From: Blautia caecimuris
GTDB taxonomy: Bacteria > Bacillota > Clostridia > Lachnospirales > Lachnospiraceae
DNA length: 64,000 nucleotides
Direction: 5' to 3'
Assembly: GCF_024622975.1 (NCBI RefSeq)
Contig: NZ_JANJZT010000001.1
Span: 186,001-250,000 of the forward strand
Shown here: piece by piece, positions 1-9,034 of the stretch
Position numbering within the stretch: position 1 is the first letter of the stretch
How the letters are laid out: every line of letters starts with the position of its first letter
The notes under the pieces: generated by a model
Told to the model about the DNA's origin: nothing
Seen by the model: the letters and a program-made list of their open reading frames with translations, nothing else
The model's database searches: none
Translations under genes and position numbers: made by a program

Positions 1-709
1 AGACAGCAACATGTTTCATGTGAATGAGGCAAAAGACGGCAAGGGAACACTGACAGTAAAGAACGGGGAAATGACCATTCATGTCAGTCTTGTTTCCAAG
101 AGCATCGTAAATCTGTTTTCAGGAAAAGCGGAGGATGCACAGAAAGAAGGCGCGAAGGTTCTGGAGCCTACAGAGGATGAGGTTACATACAGCGATGGCT
201 ATAAAGAAACCGTGTATGGCTTTGACATTCCGGTTCCGTCTCTTGAGGAAGAATTTGACGTAGCACTTCTTGGCAAAAAAGGCAAGTGGTACGATCATAA
301 AGTAAGTGTTTCCAATCCTCAGCCGGCGGAGAACAGTGAAGAGACAGGCGGTTCATCAGAAGGAAAGACAGCAGAGGAGCTGAAGCTTGAGGATGGAGAT
401 TACACAGTGGAAGTGGCTCTGGAGGGCGGATCCGGAAAGGCAACGGTAGAGAGCCCGGCGGAAATGAAGATTTCAGATGGAAAGGCCATGGCAACCATTA
501 CCTGGAGCAGTCCCAATTACGATTATATGATCGTGGACGGGGAGAAGTATGAGATGGTAAATACAGAAGGAAATTCTGTATTTGATATTCCGGTTGCAGC
601 CTTTGATACGGCCCTTGAGGTAAAGGCCGATACCGTAGCCATGAGTGAACCCCATGAGATCAACTATACCCTGCAGTTTGATTCTGAATCTGTGAAAAAG
701 GCTGAATAA
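1..709 (+). CDS. NEAT-like iron/heme-associated surface protein, C-terminal part
   Basis: The frame is open to the left window edge, so the true start is upstream and only about 235 C-terminal residues are seen. Two beta-rich modules of roughly 100 residues are separated by an acidic, Ser/Gly-rich linker (ENSEETGGSSEGKTAEE). The second module begins DGDYTVEVAL and carries SPAEMKISDGKAM, then FDIPV, and ends PHEINYTLQF; this is the usual order of strands in NEAT and NEAT-like iron-transport-associated domains, though I assign the family by pattern only. No sortase motif or membrane anchor occurs at the C-terminus. The gene ends 2 nt before the binding-protein gene, so the two are very likely co-transcribed. 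A role in capturing heme or iron at the surface and passing it to the following ABC transporter is inferred from this context. Confidence 0.6.
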   Translation, partial: DSNMFHVNEAKDGKGTLTVKNGEMTIHVSLVSKSIVNLFSGKAEDAQKEGAKVLEPTEDEVTYSDGYKETVYGFDIPVPSLEEEFDVALLGKKGKWYDHKVSVSNPQPAENSEETGGSSEGKTAEELKLEDGDYTVEVALEGGSGKATVESPAEMKISDGKAMATITWSSPNYDYMIVDGEKYEMVNTEGNSVFDIPVAAFDTALEVKADTVAMSEPHEINYTLQFDSESVKKAE

Positions 710-711
710 AT

Positions 712-1857
712 ATGAAAAGGATTTTAATCTGTTTTATTGTAAGTATTATGCTTTTTATGGAAGGTATTCTTCCGGTCCAGGCATCTCAAGGCCAGAAGGA
801 ACCGCTGGAAATTTCAGGACTTGTTTACGATCACAGCATGGAACTTGATTATGCAGAACAGTTTTCTGTAGATTATTATAAAGATGGCTATGCTCTGATC
901 ACAATTGCAGATAAGGACAGATTTCTGGTTGTGCCGGAAGGGAAAAAGGCGCCGGAATCCCTGGATGAAACCATTGCAGTTATTCAACAGCCGGTGCAGA
1001 ATATTTACCTTGTGGCAACCTCTGCCATGAATCTGTTCTGCGCGCTGGACGGGCTTGATCACATCAGTCTTTCCGGCACAGATGGAGACGGCTGGTATAT
1101 TGAAGAGGCAAAAAAAGCTTTGGAGGATGGAAGTATTTCTTTTGCAGGAAAATACAGCGCTCCTGATTATGAACTGATTCTAAGCAAAAACTGTGGGCTT
1201 GCTGTGGAATCTACCATGATCTACCATATGCCTGAAGTGAAGGAAAAGCTGGAACAGTTTGGAATTCCGGTTCTTGTGGAGCATTCCAGCTATGAGCCTC
1301 ATCCCCTGGGAAGAACAGAGTGGCTGAAACTGTATGGAGTGCTTCTGGATAAGGAAGAACCGGCTCAGGAGCTTTTTGAAAAGCAGGCAGATAAGGTGAA
1401 AAATCTGGAAAACAGCAAAAATACAGGAAAGACAGTGGCATTTTTTTATATTAATTCTGTAGGAGCTGCAAATGTGCGAAAATCCAATGACTATGTGGCG
1501 AAAATGATTGAGCTGGCAGGAGGAAAATATATTTTTGATGAGCTTGGAGAGGATGACAGCGCACTTTCCACCATGAACATGCAGATGGAAGAATTTTACG
1601 CCGGGGCAAAGGATGCGGATTATATTATTTATAACAGCACCATTGACGGTGAGCTGACGACCATCGATCAGCTTCTGGCAAAAAGCTCTCTTCTCAATGA
1701 TTTTAAGGCAGTAAAAAATGGAAATGTATGGTGTACGGAACAGAATCTTTTTCAGGATACTATGGGGCTGGGAACCATGATCGAAGATATCCATACCATG
1801 CTGACAACAGAAGATGGCAGTCTGGACACTCTGACTTATATGCACCGGCTGAAATAG
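712..1857 (+). CDS. ABC transporter substrate-binding protein, Fe3+/heme/cobalamin type
   Basis: A 381-residue exported protein. The N-terminus (MKRILICFIVSIMLFMEG) is a clear signal peptide, with likely cleavage after the PVQA sequence near residue 25. The remainder fits the Peripla_BP_2 (FecB/BtuF) fold: a first lobe with VQNIYLVATSAMNLFCALDGLDHI, broken here as residues about 92-115, and a second lobe containing EWLKLYGVLLDKEEPAQELF and NVWCTEQNLFQDTMGLG. It would bind an iron complex or heme outside the membrane and deliver it to the FecCD permease encoded next. Unusually, the signal peptide has no lipobox cysteine near the cleavage site, whereas binding proteins of Gram-positive bacteria are normally lipoproteins. 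The start follows the previous stop by 2 nt. Ligand identity cannot be read from sequence. Confidence 0.82.
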   Translation: MKRILICFIVSIMLFMEGILPVQASQGQKEPLEISGLVYDHSMELDYAEQFSVDYYKDGYALITIADKDRFLVVPEGKKAPESLDETIAVIQQPVQNIYLVATSAMNLFCALDGLDHISLSGTDGDGWYIEEAKKALEDGSISFAGKYSAPDYELILSKNCGLAVESTMIYHMPEVKEKLEQFGIPVLVEHSSYEPHPLGRTEWLKLYGVLLDKEEPAQELFEKQADKVKNLENSKNTGKTVAFFYINSVGAANVRKSNDYVAKMIELAGGKYIFDELGEDDSALSTMNMQMEEFYAGAKDADYIIYNSTIDGELTTIDQLLAKSSLLNDFKAVKNGNVWCTEQNLFQDTMGLGTMIEDIHTMLTTEDGSLDTLTYMHRLK

Positions 1858-1908
1858 GCCGGCAGATAAGAGGGCAGGTTCTGATGAATAAACAGGAAGG
1901 ATAGAAAC

Positions 1909-2925
1909 ATGCGGAAGAAACTACATCTTAGATACTGGATCGCCTTTGGCTTTCTGGCTTTGCTTCTGATGAGCTTTATAGTGTGGAATATTAATTCCGG
2001 AAGTATTGAGATTTCTGTAAGAGAGATTATGGAAATCCTGTTTTTGGGAAAGGGAGAGGACACAGCACTTAATATCATCTGGGAGATCAGGCTTCCCAGA
2101 ATACTGGCAGCGATTATCCTGGGCGGTGCCCTGTCTGTATCCGGTTTTCTTTTGCAGACGTTTTTTGGAAATCCCATAGCCAGTCCCTTTGTTCTTGGAA
2201 TTTCATCCGGGGCAAAGCTGGTCGTTTCCCTTGTTATGATCTTCCTTCTGGGAAAATCCATGGTTGCCTCCTCGGCAGTTCTGATTCTGGCTGCATTTGT
2301 GGGCTCTATGATCTCTATGGGTTTTGTACTGCTTGTTGCAAAAAAAGTAAAACAGATGTCTGCTCTTATTATCAGTGGCATTATGATCGGATATATCTGT
2401 TCTGCCATTACAGATTTTGTGATCACGTTTGCAGATGATTCCAATATTGTAAATCTTCATAACTGGTCCATGGGAAGCTTTTCCGGCATGAACTGGGAAA
2501 ATGTGAGGATGATGGCAGTTGTGACAGCAGTTACGGTACTGATGGTATTTCTGATGTCAAAACCTATCAGCGCTTATCAGCTTGGGGAAGGCTATGCACA
2601 GAACATGGGCGTAAATATTAAACTTTTCCGTGTGGCTCTGATTCTTCTGTCAAGTATTTTATCAGCATGCGTCACTGCATTTGCAGGACCCATATCCTTT
2701 GTAGGAATTGCGGTGCCTCATCTGGTAAAAAGTTTATTAAAAACAGCCCGGCCCCTTCTGGTGATCCCGGCTTGTTTTCTGGGAGGAGCAGTATTCTGTC
2801 TTTTCTGTGATCTGATCGCAAGAACAGCCTTTGCGCCTACGGAGCTCAGTATCAGTTCAGTAACTGCGGTGTTTGGCGCGCCTGTTGTTATTTATATTAT
2901 GATTCGGAGAAAGAGGTCCGCATAA
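1909..2925 (+). CDS. FecCD-family iron-type ABC transporter permease
   Basis: A 338-residue polytopic membrane protein with about nine to ten hydrophobic helices, the normal size of BtuC/FecCD permeases. Family hallmarks are the segment IRLPRILAAIILGGALSVSG (about residues 61-80), the GNPIASPFVLGISSGA loop, the cytoplasmic coupling region LGEGYAQNMGVNIK and the late stretch AGPISFVGIAVPHLVK. It forms the transmembrane channel for the substrate captured by the upstream binding protein. A GGAAGG-like ribosome site lies just before the ATG. The stop overlaps the ATPase start by one base (TAATG), which implies translational coupling and confirms a single transport operon. Confidence 0.92.
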   Translation: MRKKLHLRYWIAFGFLALLLMSFIVWNINSGSIEISVREIMEILFLGKGEDTALNIIWEIRLPRILAAIILGGALSVSGFLLQTFFGNPIASPFVLGISSGAKLVVSLVMIFLLGKSMVASSAVLILAAFVGSMISMGFVLLVAKKVKQMSALIISGIMIGYICSAITDFVITFADDSNIVNLHNWSMGSFSGMNWENVRMMAVVTAVTVLMVFLMSKPISAYQLGEGYAQNMGVNIKLFRVALILLSSILSACVTAFAGPISFVGIAVPHLVKSLLKTARPLLVIPACFLGGAVFCLFCDLIARTAFAPTELSISSVTAVFGAPVVIYIMIRRKRSA

Positions 2926-4052
2926 TGGAAGAGTATTTTATTCAAACAGAGCAGCTGACAGTAGGTTATGACGGGAAGCCTCTGATCAAAGATATTAAGA
3001 TCCGTCTGAAAAAAGGGGAGATACTTACTCTGATCGGCCCTAACGGAGCAGGAAAGTCCACGATTTTAAAAAGTATGACCCGGCAGCTGAAACTGGTTGG
3101 CGGGGCAGTATACCTGGACGGTGAAATGATGAGCCGCATGTCCGGAAAGGATGTGGCAAAAAGACTGGCGGTTGTAATGACAGAACGTATCCGGCCGGAG
3201 CTTATGACCTGTGAGGATATTGTGGCAACAGGACGTTATCCATATACGGGAACACTGGGAATTATGGGAGAAGAAGACTGGGAAAAGGTTCATGAGGCAA
3301 TGGAACTGGTTCATGCACTGGATTTTAAGGACAGGGATTTTACCGCCGTCAGTGACGGCCAGAGACAGAGGATTCTTCTTGCAAGAGCTATCTGTCAGGA
3401 GCCGGAGGTAATTGTACTGGACGAGCCTACTTCATTTCTTGATATCAGACACAAGCTTGAGCTGCTGGCAATTCTTAAAGATATGGTAGTTCGGAAAAAA
3501 ACAGCGGTTCTGATGTCTCTTCATGAACTGGATCTGGCTCAGAAGATTTCTGACTGCGTGATCTGTGTTCATGGAGATAAAATAGAAAAATACGGGTCTC
3601 CGGAGGAAATCTTCAGTTCTGAATATGTGCATCATCTTTATGGGATTACAACAGGGAGCTACAATGCTGCGTTCGGGTGTCTGGAAATGGAAAGACCAAA
3701 AGGAAAGCCGGAGGTATTTGTGATCGGAGGAAACGGGACAGGTATTCCGGTATACAGGAAGCTTCAGAGGGCTGGAATTCCTTTTGCAGCAGGTATTCTC
3801 CACGGAAATGATGTGGACTGTGAGGTTGCCAGAGCTCTGGCGGCAGAGGTGATAGAAGAACAGCCGTTTTCTCTGATACGGGAGGAAGTTTATCAGAAGG
3901 CAGTGCAGGTGATGGAGCAGTGTGCCCATGTGATCTGCTGTGTAAATGAGTTCGGGCCTGTAAATGAAAAAAACAGGCAGCTTTGCTGTCTGGCAGAGAA
4001 AGCCGGAAAACTTGCACAGGAGAAAGGATTCTGCTATAATAGGAACACTTGA
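2925..4052 (+). CDS. FecE-type ABC transporter ATPase with extra C-terminal domain
   Basis: ATP-hydrolysing subunit of the same importer, 375 residues. Visible motifs are Walker A GPNGAGKST (38-46), the signature VSDGQRQR (142-149, an SDG variant of LSGGQ), Walker B VIVLDE (162-167) and the switch histidine H200. A typical FecE/BtuD ends near residue 255. This protein continues for about 115 residues with a separate-looking domain that starts VFVIGGNGTGIPVYRKLQ, contains FAAGILHGNDVDCEVARAL and VICCVNEFGPVNEKN, and alternates strands and helices like a Rossmann fold with a glycine-rich first loop. I do not know the function of this tail; binding of a nucleotide or the cargo are possibilities. 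The gene overlaps the permease by one base. Confidence 0.9.
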   Translation: MEEYFIQTEQLTVGYDGKPLIKDIKIRLKKGEILTLIGPNGAGKSTILKSMTRQLKLVGGAVYLDGEMMSRMSGKDVAKRLAVVMTERIRPELMTCEDIVATGRYPYTGTLGIMGEEDWEKVHEAMELVHALDFKDRDFTAVSDGQRQRILLARAICQEPEVIVLDEPTSFLDIRHKLELLAILKDMVVRKKTAVLMSLHELDLAQKISDCVICVHGDKIEKYGSPEEIFSSEYVHHLYGITTGSYNAAFGCLEMERPKGKPEVFVIGGNGTGIPVYRKLQRAGIPFAAGILHGNDVDCEVARALAAEVIEEQPFSLIREEVYQKAVQVMEQCAHVICCVNEFGPVNEKNRQLCCLAEKAGKLAQEKGFCYNRNT

Positions 4053-4093
4053 TACATATTTTTTGTTTGAAACAGAAAGAGACAGGTGTTTTC

Positions 4094-5287
4094 ATGGCAA
4101 GACCAGCACAGCAGAAAAAGCTGTCAGGCCACGGCAGGAAAAGATCCGTAAGACGGAAACGAGTGGATTATTATGATTACAGCCTTCTGGCAGTGATCAT
4201 TCTTCTTACCTGCTTTGGTCTGATTATGCTGTACAGTACCAGTTCCTACATGGCAGAGGTCAAGTACGGCGATGACATGTATTTTTTTAAGAAACAGGCG
4301 CTGATCAGCGCTGTCTGTATTGTTGCGGCAGTTGTAATATCAAAAATTGATTACCATATCCTTGGCAGATTTACCACAATCTTATATGTATCTGCTCTGT
4401 TTCTGATGGCTCTGGTAAAGCTTACTCCACTGGGTCAGGAGGTAAACGGAGCGAGACGCTGGCTGAAGCTGGGGATTCAGTTTCAGCCTGCGGAGATTGC
4501 CAAAATTGCGGTGATTGTATGTCTGCCTTATATGATCATAAACATGGGGCGGCAGGTAAAAACGCTGAAGGGCTGTATGAGATTGGCAGGATCAGGAGGA
4601 CTTCTTGCTGCCGGTGCTTATATTTTAACAGAAAACCTCAGTACGGCTATCATTATTTTCGGTATTACTGCAGGCCTTATTTTTATGGCTCATCCAAACA
4701 CAAAGCTGTTTCTCAGTATTGCGGCGGTGGGTGTGGTTCTTGTGGCGGGAATCGTAATATTTTTGTATCTTACGGTAGACCCGGAAACAAACGAAAACTT
4801 TCGAATCGGGCGAATCCTTGTATGGCTCCGGCCGGAAGAGTTTGCAGACGGAATGGGATATCAGACTCTTCAGGCTCTGTATGCCATAGGCTCCGGCGGA
4901 CTTCTGGGAAGAGGACTGGGAAACAGTATCCAGAAGCTGGGAAGTGTTCCAGAGGCGCAGAACGATATGATCTTTTCCATTGTGTGTGAGGAACTGGGAA
5001 TAGCGGGAGGCGTGATGCTGCTTCTTATGTTTGCCTACCTTCTGTACCGGCTGTTCTTTATTGCACAGAATGCTTCCGACTTGCTGGGAAGCCTGATGGT
5101 AACCGGAATTTTTATCCATATTGCGCTGCAGGTGATCTTTAATGTTGCGGTTGTGCTGAATCTTATGCCCAATACAGGAGTTACCCTTCCGTTTATCAGC
5201 TACGGAGGAACCTCCATCATGTTTTTGATGGCGGAAATGGGTCTGGCGTTAAGTGTGGCCCGGCAGATAAAATTTCAAGACATGTAA
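4094..5287 (+). CDS. ftsW: FtsW/RodA/SpoVE-family peptidoglycan polymerase
   Basis: A SEDS-family lipid II polymerase of 397 residues that builds septal or elongation peptidoglycan together with a class B penicillin-binding protein. A basic cytoplasmic N-terminus (about 30 residues) precedes ten predicted helices. SEDS landmarks are YSTSSY in the first helix, GARRWLKL, QPAEIAKIA, the extracellular PEAQNDMIFSIVCEELG and the terminal PNTGVTLPFISYGGTS. These read more like FtsW or SpoVE than RodA, but the three are hard to separate. I chose the ATG at 4094, preceded by AGAGACAGG, over an in-frame TTG at 4049 that would overlap the transporter gene and add a non-typical leader. Confidence 0.88.
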   Translation: MARPAQQKKLSGHGRKRSVRRKRVDYYDYSLLAVIILLTCFGLIMLYSTSSYMAEVKYGDDMYFFKKQALISAVCIVAAVVISKIDYHILGRFTTILYVSALFLMALVKLTPLGQEVNGARRWLKLGIQFQPAEIAKIAVIVCLPYMIINMGRQVKTLKGCMRLAGSGGLLAAGAYILTENLSTAIIIFGITAGLIFMAHPNTKLFLSIAAVGVVLVAGIVIFLYLTVDPETNENFRIGRILVWLRPEEFADGMGYQTLQALYAIGSGGLLGRGLGNSIQKLGSVPEAQNDMIFSIVCEELGIAGGVMLLLMFAYLLYRLFFIAQNASDLLGSLMVTGIFIHIALQVIFNVAVVLNLMPNTGVTLPFISYGGTSIMFLMAEMGLALSVARQIKFQDM

Positions 5288-5337
5288 GGAATAACCGGCA
5301 GACGAAGCCCGGAAAAAGAGAAAATCGTGGAAATCTA

Positions 5338-5366
5338 TTGACAAATAGATGTACAGAATATATACT
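5338..5366 (+). promoter_or_regulatory. SigA-type promoter of the acyl carrier protein gene
   Basis: TTGACA at 5338-5343 and TATACT at 5361-5366 are separated by 17 bp. The arrangement is near-consensus and sits about 40 bp upstream of the acpP start, so acpP is transcribed independently of ftsW. Confidence 0.8.
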
Positions 5367-5408
5367 TTCCACATCAAAGTAGCATATTTGATAAAGGAGA
5401 AGATAGTA

Positions 5409-5642
5409 ATGTTAGAAGAAATGAAAAAAATGATCGCAGAACAGTTAAGCTGTGATGAAAATGAGATTAATTTGGAAACTTCTTTTAAGGATGACCTGGG
5501 GGCAGATTCACTGGATCTTTTTGAGCTTGTAATGGCACTGGAGGATGAGTATAACATCGAGATTCCTGCGGAGGAGCTTGCAGATCTTGCTACCGTAGGA
5601 GATGTGATCGAATATCTGAAGAACAGAGGCATCGAAGCATAA
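5409..5642 (+). CDS. acpP: acyl carrier protein
   Basis: A 77-residue acidic carrier protein of fatty acid synthesis. The phosphopantetheine attachment site is the serine in LGADSLDLFEL (Ser about 37), in the canonical DSL context. The rest is the normal four-helix ACP: MKKMIAEQLSC, FKDDLGADS, VMALEDEYNIEI and VGDVIEYLKN. The start is the ATG that follows AAAGGAG at a good distance; an open frame runs further upstream but into the promoter. It is a stand-alone transcription unit with its own promoter and a hairpin behind it. The Sfp-type transferase gene at 9031 could provide its holo-conversion, although a dedicated AcpS may exist elsewhere. Confidence 0.95.
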   Translation: MLEEMKKMIAEQLSCDENEINLETSFKDDLGADSLDLFELVMALEDEYNIEIPAEELADLATVGDVIEYLKNRGIEA

Positions 5643-5680
5643 TTGAGTTAAACGGTTGCCGTGTATCAGGCGGCGACGCT

Positions 5681-5714
5681 AAATTCCCTGAGGCAGAGAT
5701 GTCTCAGGGAATTT
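5681..5714 (+). terminator. hairpin terminator after acpP
   Basis: Perfect 12-bp inverted repeat (arms 5681-5692 and 5703-5714, 10-nt loop). The arm ends in ATTT and the following T-run is short, so it may be a leaky terminator or attenuate read-through into gltX. Confidence 0.6.
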
Positions 5715-5743
5715 CATAGTATAAAGAAAACAGGAGAGAGATT

Positions 5744-7192
5744 ATGACAAAGTTAAGGACAAGATTTGCGCCAAGCCCCACAGGAAGAATGCATGTGGGA
5801 AATCTGCGTACGGCATTATACGCATATCTGATCACCAAACATGAGGGCGGTGATTTTATTCTCCGCATTGAGGATACAGATCAGGAGCGTTATATGGAAG
5901 GGGCGGTTGATATTATTTACCGCACCATGGAAAAGACAGGACTGCTTCATGATGAGGGTCCGGACAAAGACGGCGGCGTAGGACCTTATGTGCAGAGTGA
6001 GCGTCAGGCATCCGGTCTTTATCTGGAATATGCCAGAAAGCTTGTGGATCAGGGCGACGCTTACTACTGCTTCTGCGGACAGGAAGAACTGGAATCCATG
6101 AAGCGCATGGTGGCAGGAAAAGAAATTTCCATTTATGACAAGCGCTGCCTGAAGCTTCCAAAGGAAGAAGTGGAAAGACGTCTTGCAGCAGGAGAGCCTC
6201 ATGTGATCCGGTTTAATATGCCCACAGAGGGAACCACTACCTTCCATGATGTGATTTACGGAGATATCACAGTAAATAATGAGGAAATGGAAGATCTGAT
6301 CCTGATCAAGTCTGACGGCTATCCTACTTATAATTTTGCAAACGTAGTGGACGATCATCTGATGGGAATCACCCATGTAGTCCGTGGAAACGAATATCTT
6401 TCTTCCGCGCCGAAATACAATCGTATTTACGAGGCGTTTGGCTGGGAAATCCCGGTTTATGTACACTGTCCTCTTATTACAAACGAGGAACATCAGAAGC
6501 TCAGCAAGCGTTCCGGACATTCCTCCTATGAGGATCTGGTAGATCAGGGATTCCTGACAGAGGCGATTGTAAACTTTGTGGCCCTTCTTGGCTGGAGCCC
6601 TCAGGAAAACAGAGAGATCTATTCTCTTCCTGAGCTTGTGGAAGCCTTTGACTATCACCACATCAGCAAATCACCGGCTGTTTTTGATATCCAGAAGCTG
6701 CGCTGGATGAACGGCGAATATATCAAAAAAATGGATCCGGAAGCTTTTTATGAAAAAGCCCTGCCTTATATGAAGGAAGTACTGAAAAAAGATTATAATT
6801 TCCATAAAATTGCAGGAATGGTGCAGACACGAATCGAGGTATTCCCGGATATTCCGGCTCTGATCGACTTCTTTGAGGAAGTTCCGGAGTATGATTCCTC
6901 CATGTACTGCCACAAAAAAATGAAAACAACAGAAGAGACTGCTCTTACTGTATTAAAAGAGGTTCTTCCTGTACTTGAAGCTCAGGAGGACTATACAAAT
7001 GATCCTCTGTTTGCTTCTTTAAGCGAATTTGTAAAAGAAAAGGGCTACAAGAACGGATATGTTATGTGGCCGCTCCGTACTGCAGTTTCCGGCAAGCAGA
7101 TGACACCTGCCGGAGCAACTGAGATCATGGAGATCATTGGCAAGGAAGAAACTCTGAAGCGCATAAAAGCAGCCATTGAAAAACTCAGCTAA
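5744..7192 (+). CDS. gltX: glutamyl-tRNA synthetase
   Basis: Class I aminoacyl-tRNA synthetase that charges tRNA-Glu (and possibly tRNA-Gln, which would then need an amidotransferase). It is 482 residues, the usual size. The HIGH-type motif is [11 protein letters not shown] (10-20) and the KMSKS-type motif is KLSKRSG (252-258); RIEDTDQER follows the Rossmann start and CFCGQEEL marks the acceptor-binding insertion. The C-terminal third is the helical anticodon-binding domain. A strong AGGAGAG site lies 6-8 nt before the ATG. The following helicase gene starts only 12 nt after the stop, which suggests co-transcription. Confidence 0.95.
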   Translation: MTKLRTRFAPSPTGRMHVGNLRTALYAYLITKHEGGDFILRIEDTDQERYMEGAVDIIYRTMEKTGLLHDEGPDKDGGVGPYVQSERQASGLYLEYARKLVDQGDAYYCFCGQEELESMKRMVAGKEISIYDKRCLKLPKEEVERRLAAGEPHVIRFNMPTEGTTTFHDVIYGDITVNNEEMEDLILIKSDGYPTYNFANVVDDHLMGITHVVRGNEYLSSAPKYNRIYEAFGWEIPVYVHCPLITNEEHQKLSKRSGHSSYEDLVDQGFLTEAIVNFVALLGWSPQENREIYSLPELVEAFDYHHISKSPAVFDIQKLRWMNGEYIKKMDPEAFYEKALPYMKEVLKKDYNFHKIAGMVQTRIEVFPDIPALIDFFEEVPEYDSSMYCHKKMKTTEETALTVLKEVLPVLEAQEDYTNDPLFASLSEFVKEKGYKNGYVMWPLRTAVSGKQMTPAGATEIMEIIGKEETLKRIKAAIEKLS

Positions 7193-7204
7193 GAACGGAC
7201 TTAT

Positions 7205-9034
7205 ATGAAACGTAATCCATCTCAGAAACGGGCAATCGCCCACCTGTCAGGACCCATGATGGTTCTGGCAGGCCCCGGATCGGGGAAAACCTCCGTAACA
7301 GTAGAACGAATTGCATATATGACAAAAGAATGTGGGATATCCCCGGCTTCCATTCTTGTTGTGACATTTTCCAGGGCCGCGGCAAAGGAAATGAAGGAAC
7401 GGTTTTTAAAATTTACCGGACAGGAGCACAGCCCGGTGACGTTTGGAACCTTTCACGGGGTATTTTATGCTATTTTAAAACAGGCATATGGATTTACTGC
7501 GGCAAATATTCTGTCAGAGGAAGAAAAGAATAGTATTTTAAAAGAACTTACCCTGGAGCTGGCAGGAGAGCTTGCAGAAGAGGGAGATTTTACCGGAGAA
7601 CTGGCAAAAGAGATCAGTGTGGTAAAAGGAAACCGGATTTCTCTGGAGCATTATTATTCTTCCTGCTGTCCGGATGAGGTGTTCCGCCGGATATATCAGG
7701 GATATAGGAAAGAATGTACCGCAAGGCGAAAGCTGGATTTTGACGATATGCTTTTGTACTGCTATGAGCTTTTTCAGCAGAGACAGGACATTCTGAAAGC
7801 CTGGCAGAATAAATTTCAGTATATTCTGGTGGATGAGTTTCAGGATATCAACCAGCTTCAGTATGATATTGTCAGGCTTCTGGCAAAGCCGGAAAACAAT
7901 CTGTTTATTGTAGGGGATGATGACCAGTCCATTTATCACTTCCGGGGGGCAAGACCGGAGATCATGCTGAATTTCACAAAGGATTATCCGGAAGCAGAAA
8001 CGGTGGTCTTAAATGTAAACTACCGGTGTACAAAAAGAATCCTTGGATCAGCCATGAATGTGATCGGAGAAAATAAAACACGTTTTAAAAAAGAGCTGTC
8101 CACTCCCAATCCGGAGGGCGAACCGGTAAGTATTCTGGAATTTCCCAATCCCAGAGAAGAATATATGGAGATTACCGGTGAGCTGCGCAGGAGACTGGAT
8201 GCAGGCGATGATCTGAAGGATACGGCAATACTTCTCCGGACAAATCAGGAGGCAGAAGGCCTTGTGGGAGCTCTGATGGAGCGTCAGGTACCTTTTGCCA
8301 TGAAAGAAACTCTGCCCAATCTTTTTCATCACTGGATATGCAGAAATATGATGGCATATATGAGACTGGCAGCCGGGCAGAACTGCAGAAAGAATTTTCT
8401 GGAGATCATGAACCGTCCCAACCGTTATCTTTCACGGGAGGCTCTGGCGATTTCAAATGAACTGTCTTTTGAGCAGCTGAAGGAATTTTATAAGAATAAG
8501 GACTGGATGTGCGACAGGATCACCACCCTGGAAACCCATCTCAGGATTCTGAAGGGACTGCCCCCTTATGCGGCTATAAATTTTATCAGAAAAGGTATGG
8601 GATATGAAGAATACTTGCATGAATATGCACGTTATCGTAAAATAAAACCAGAGGAATTAAGTGAGATCCTGGACCGCCTTCTGGAAAGCGCAAAAGGAAT
8701 AAACAGTCTGGAAGAATGGGAGACTTACATAGAAGATTATACGAAGAGACTGAATGAACAGGCAAAGAAGCAGGAAAAAGAGACAGAAGGAGTTCTGATC
8801 TCCACCATGCACGGGGTAAAGGGGCTGGAATTTGACCGGGTTTATATACTGAATGTAAATGAAGGCAGCATCCCTTATAAAAAAGCAGTTCTTGAGCCGG
8901 CTCTGGAAGAAGAGAGAAGACTGTTTTATGTCGGAATGACCCGGGCAAAGAAAAAACTCACGTTATGCTATGTGAAACGGCAGTACGAAAAGGACAGAGA
9001 ACCGTCCAGATTTTTAAAGGAGGCAGGAGTATGA
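7205..9034 (+). CDS. UvrD/Rep/PcrA-family DNA helicase, short form
   Basis: Superfamily 1A helicase of 609 residues that would unwind DNA 3'-5' with ATP. Motifs seen in order: Q-motif NPSQKRAIAH at the N-terminus, Walker A AGPGSGKTS (22-30), DEFQD (210-214), GDDDQSIYHFRGA (237-249), NYRCTKRI (motif IV), MHGVKGLEFDRVY (motif V, about residue 535) and EERRLFYVGMTRAK (motif VI, about 570). PcrA and UvrD are usually 720-770 residues; this protein lacks the C-terminal linker and Tudor-like tail and has reduced 1B/2B domains. A separate full-length PcrA probably exists elsewhere. The last 4 nt overlap the next gene (ATGA). Confidence 0.85.
   Translation: MKRNPSQKRAIAHLSGPMMVLAGPGSGKTSVTVERIAYMTKECGISPASILVVTFSRAAAKEMKERFLKFTGQEHSPVTFGTFHGVFYAILKQAYGFTAANILSEEEKNSILKELTLELAGELAEEGDFTGELAKEISVVKGNRISLEHYYSSCCPDEVFRRIYQGYRKECTARRKLDFDDMLLYCYELFQQRQDILKAWQNKFQYILVDEFQDINQLQYDIVRLLAKPENNLFIVGDDDQSIYHFRGARPEIMLNFTKDYPEAETVVLNVNYRCTKRILGSAMNVIGENKTRFKKELSTPNPEGEPVSILEFPNPREEYMEITGELRRRLDAGDDLKDTAILLRTNQEAEGLVGALMERQVPFAMKETLPNLFHHWICRNMMAYMRLAAGQNCRKNFLEIMNRPNRYLSREALAISNELSFEQLKEFYKNKDWMCDRITTLETHLRILKGLPPYAAINFIRKGMGYEEYLHEYARYRKIKPEELSEILDRLLESAKGINSLEEWETYIEDYTKRLNEQAKKQEKETEGVLISTMHGVKGLEFDRVYILNVNEGSIPYKKAVLEPALEEERRLFYVGMTRAKKKLTLCYVKRQYEKDREPSRFLKEAGV

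Noticed and set aside
4049-4093. TTG start for ftsW giving 15 more residues
   Set aside because: It would overlap the ATPase gene and add a hydrophobic stretch not usual for the family; ATG at 4094 has a ribosome site.
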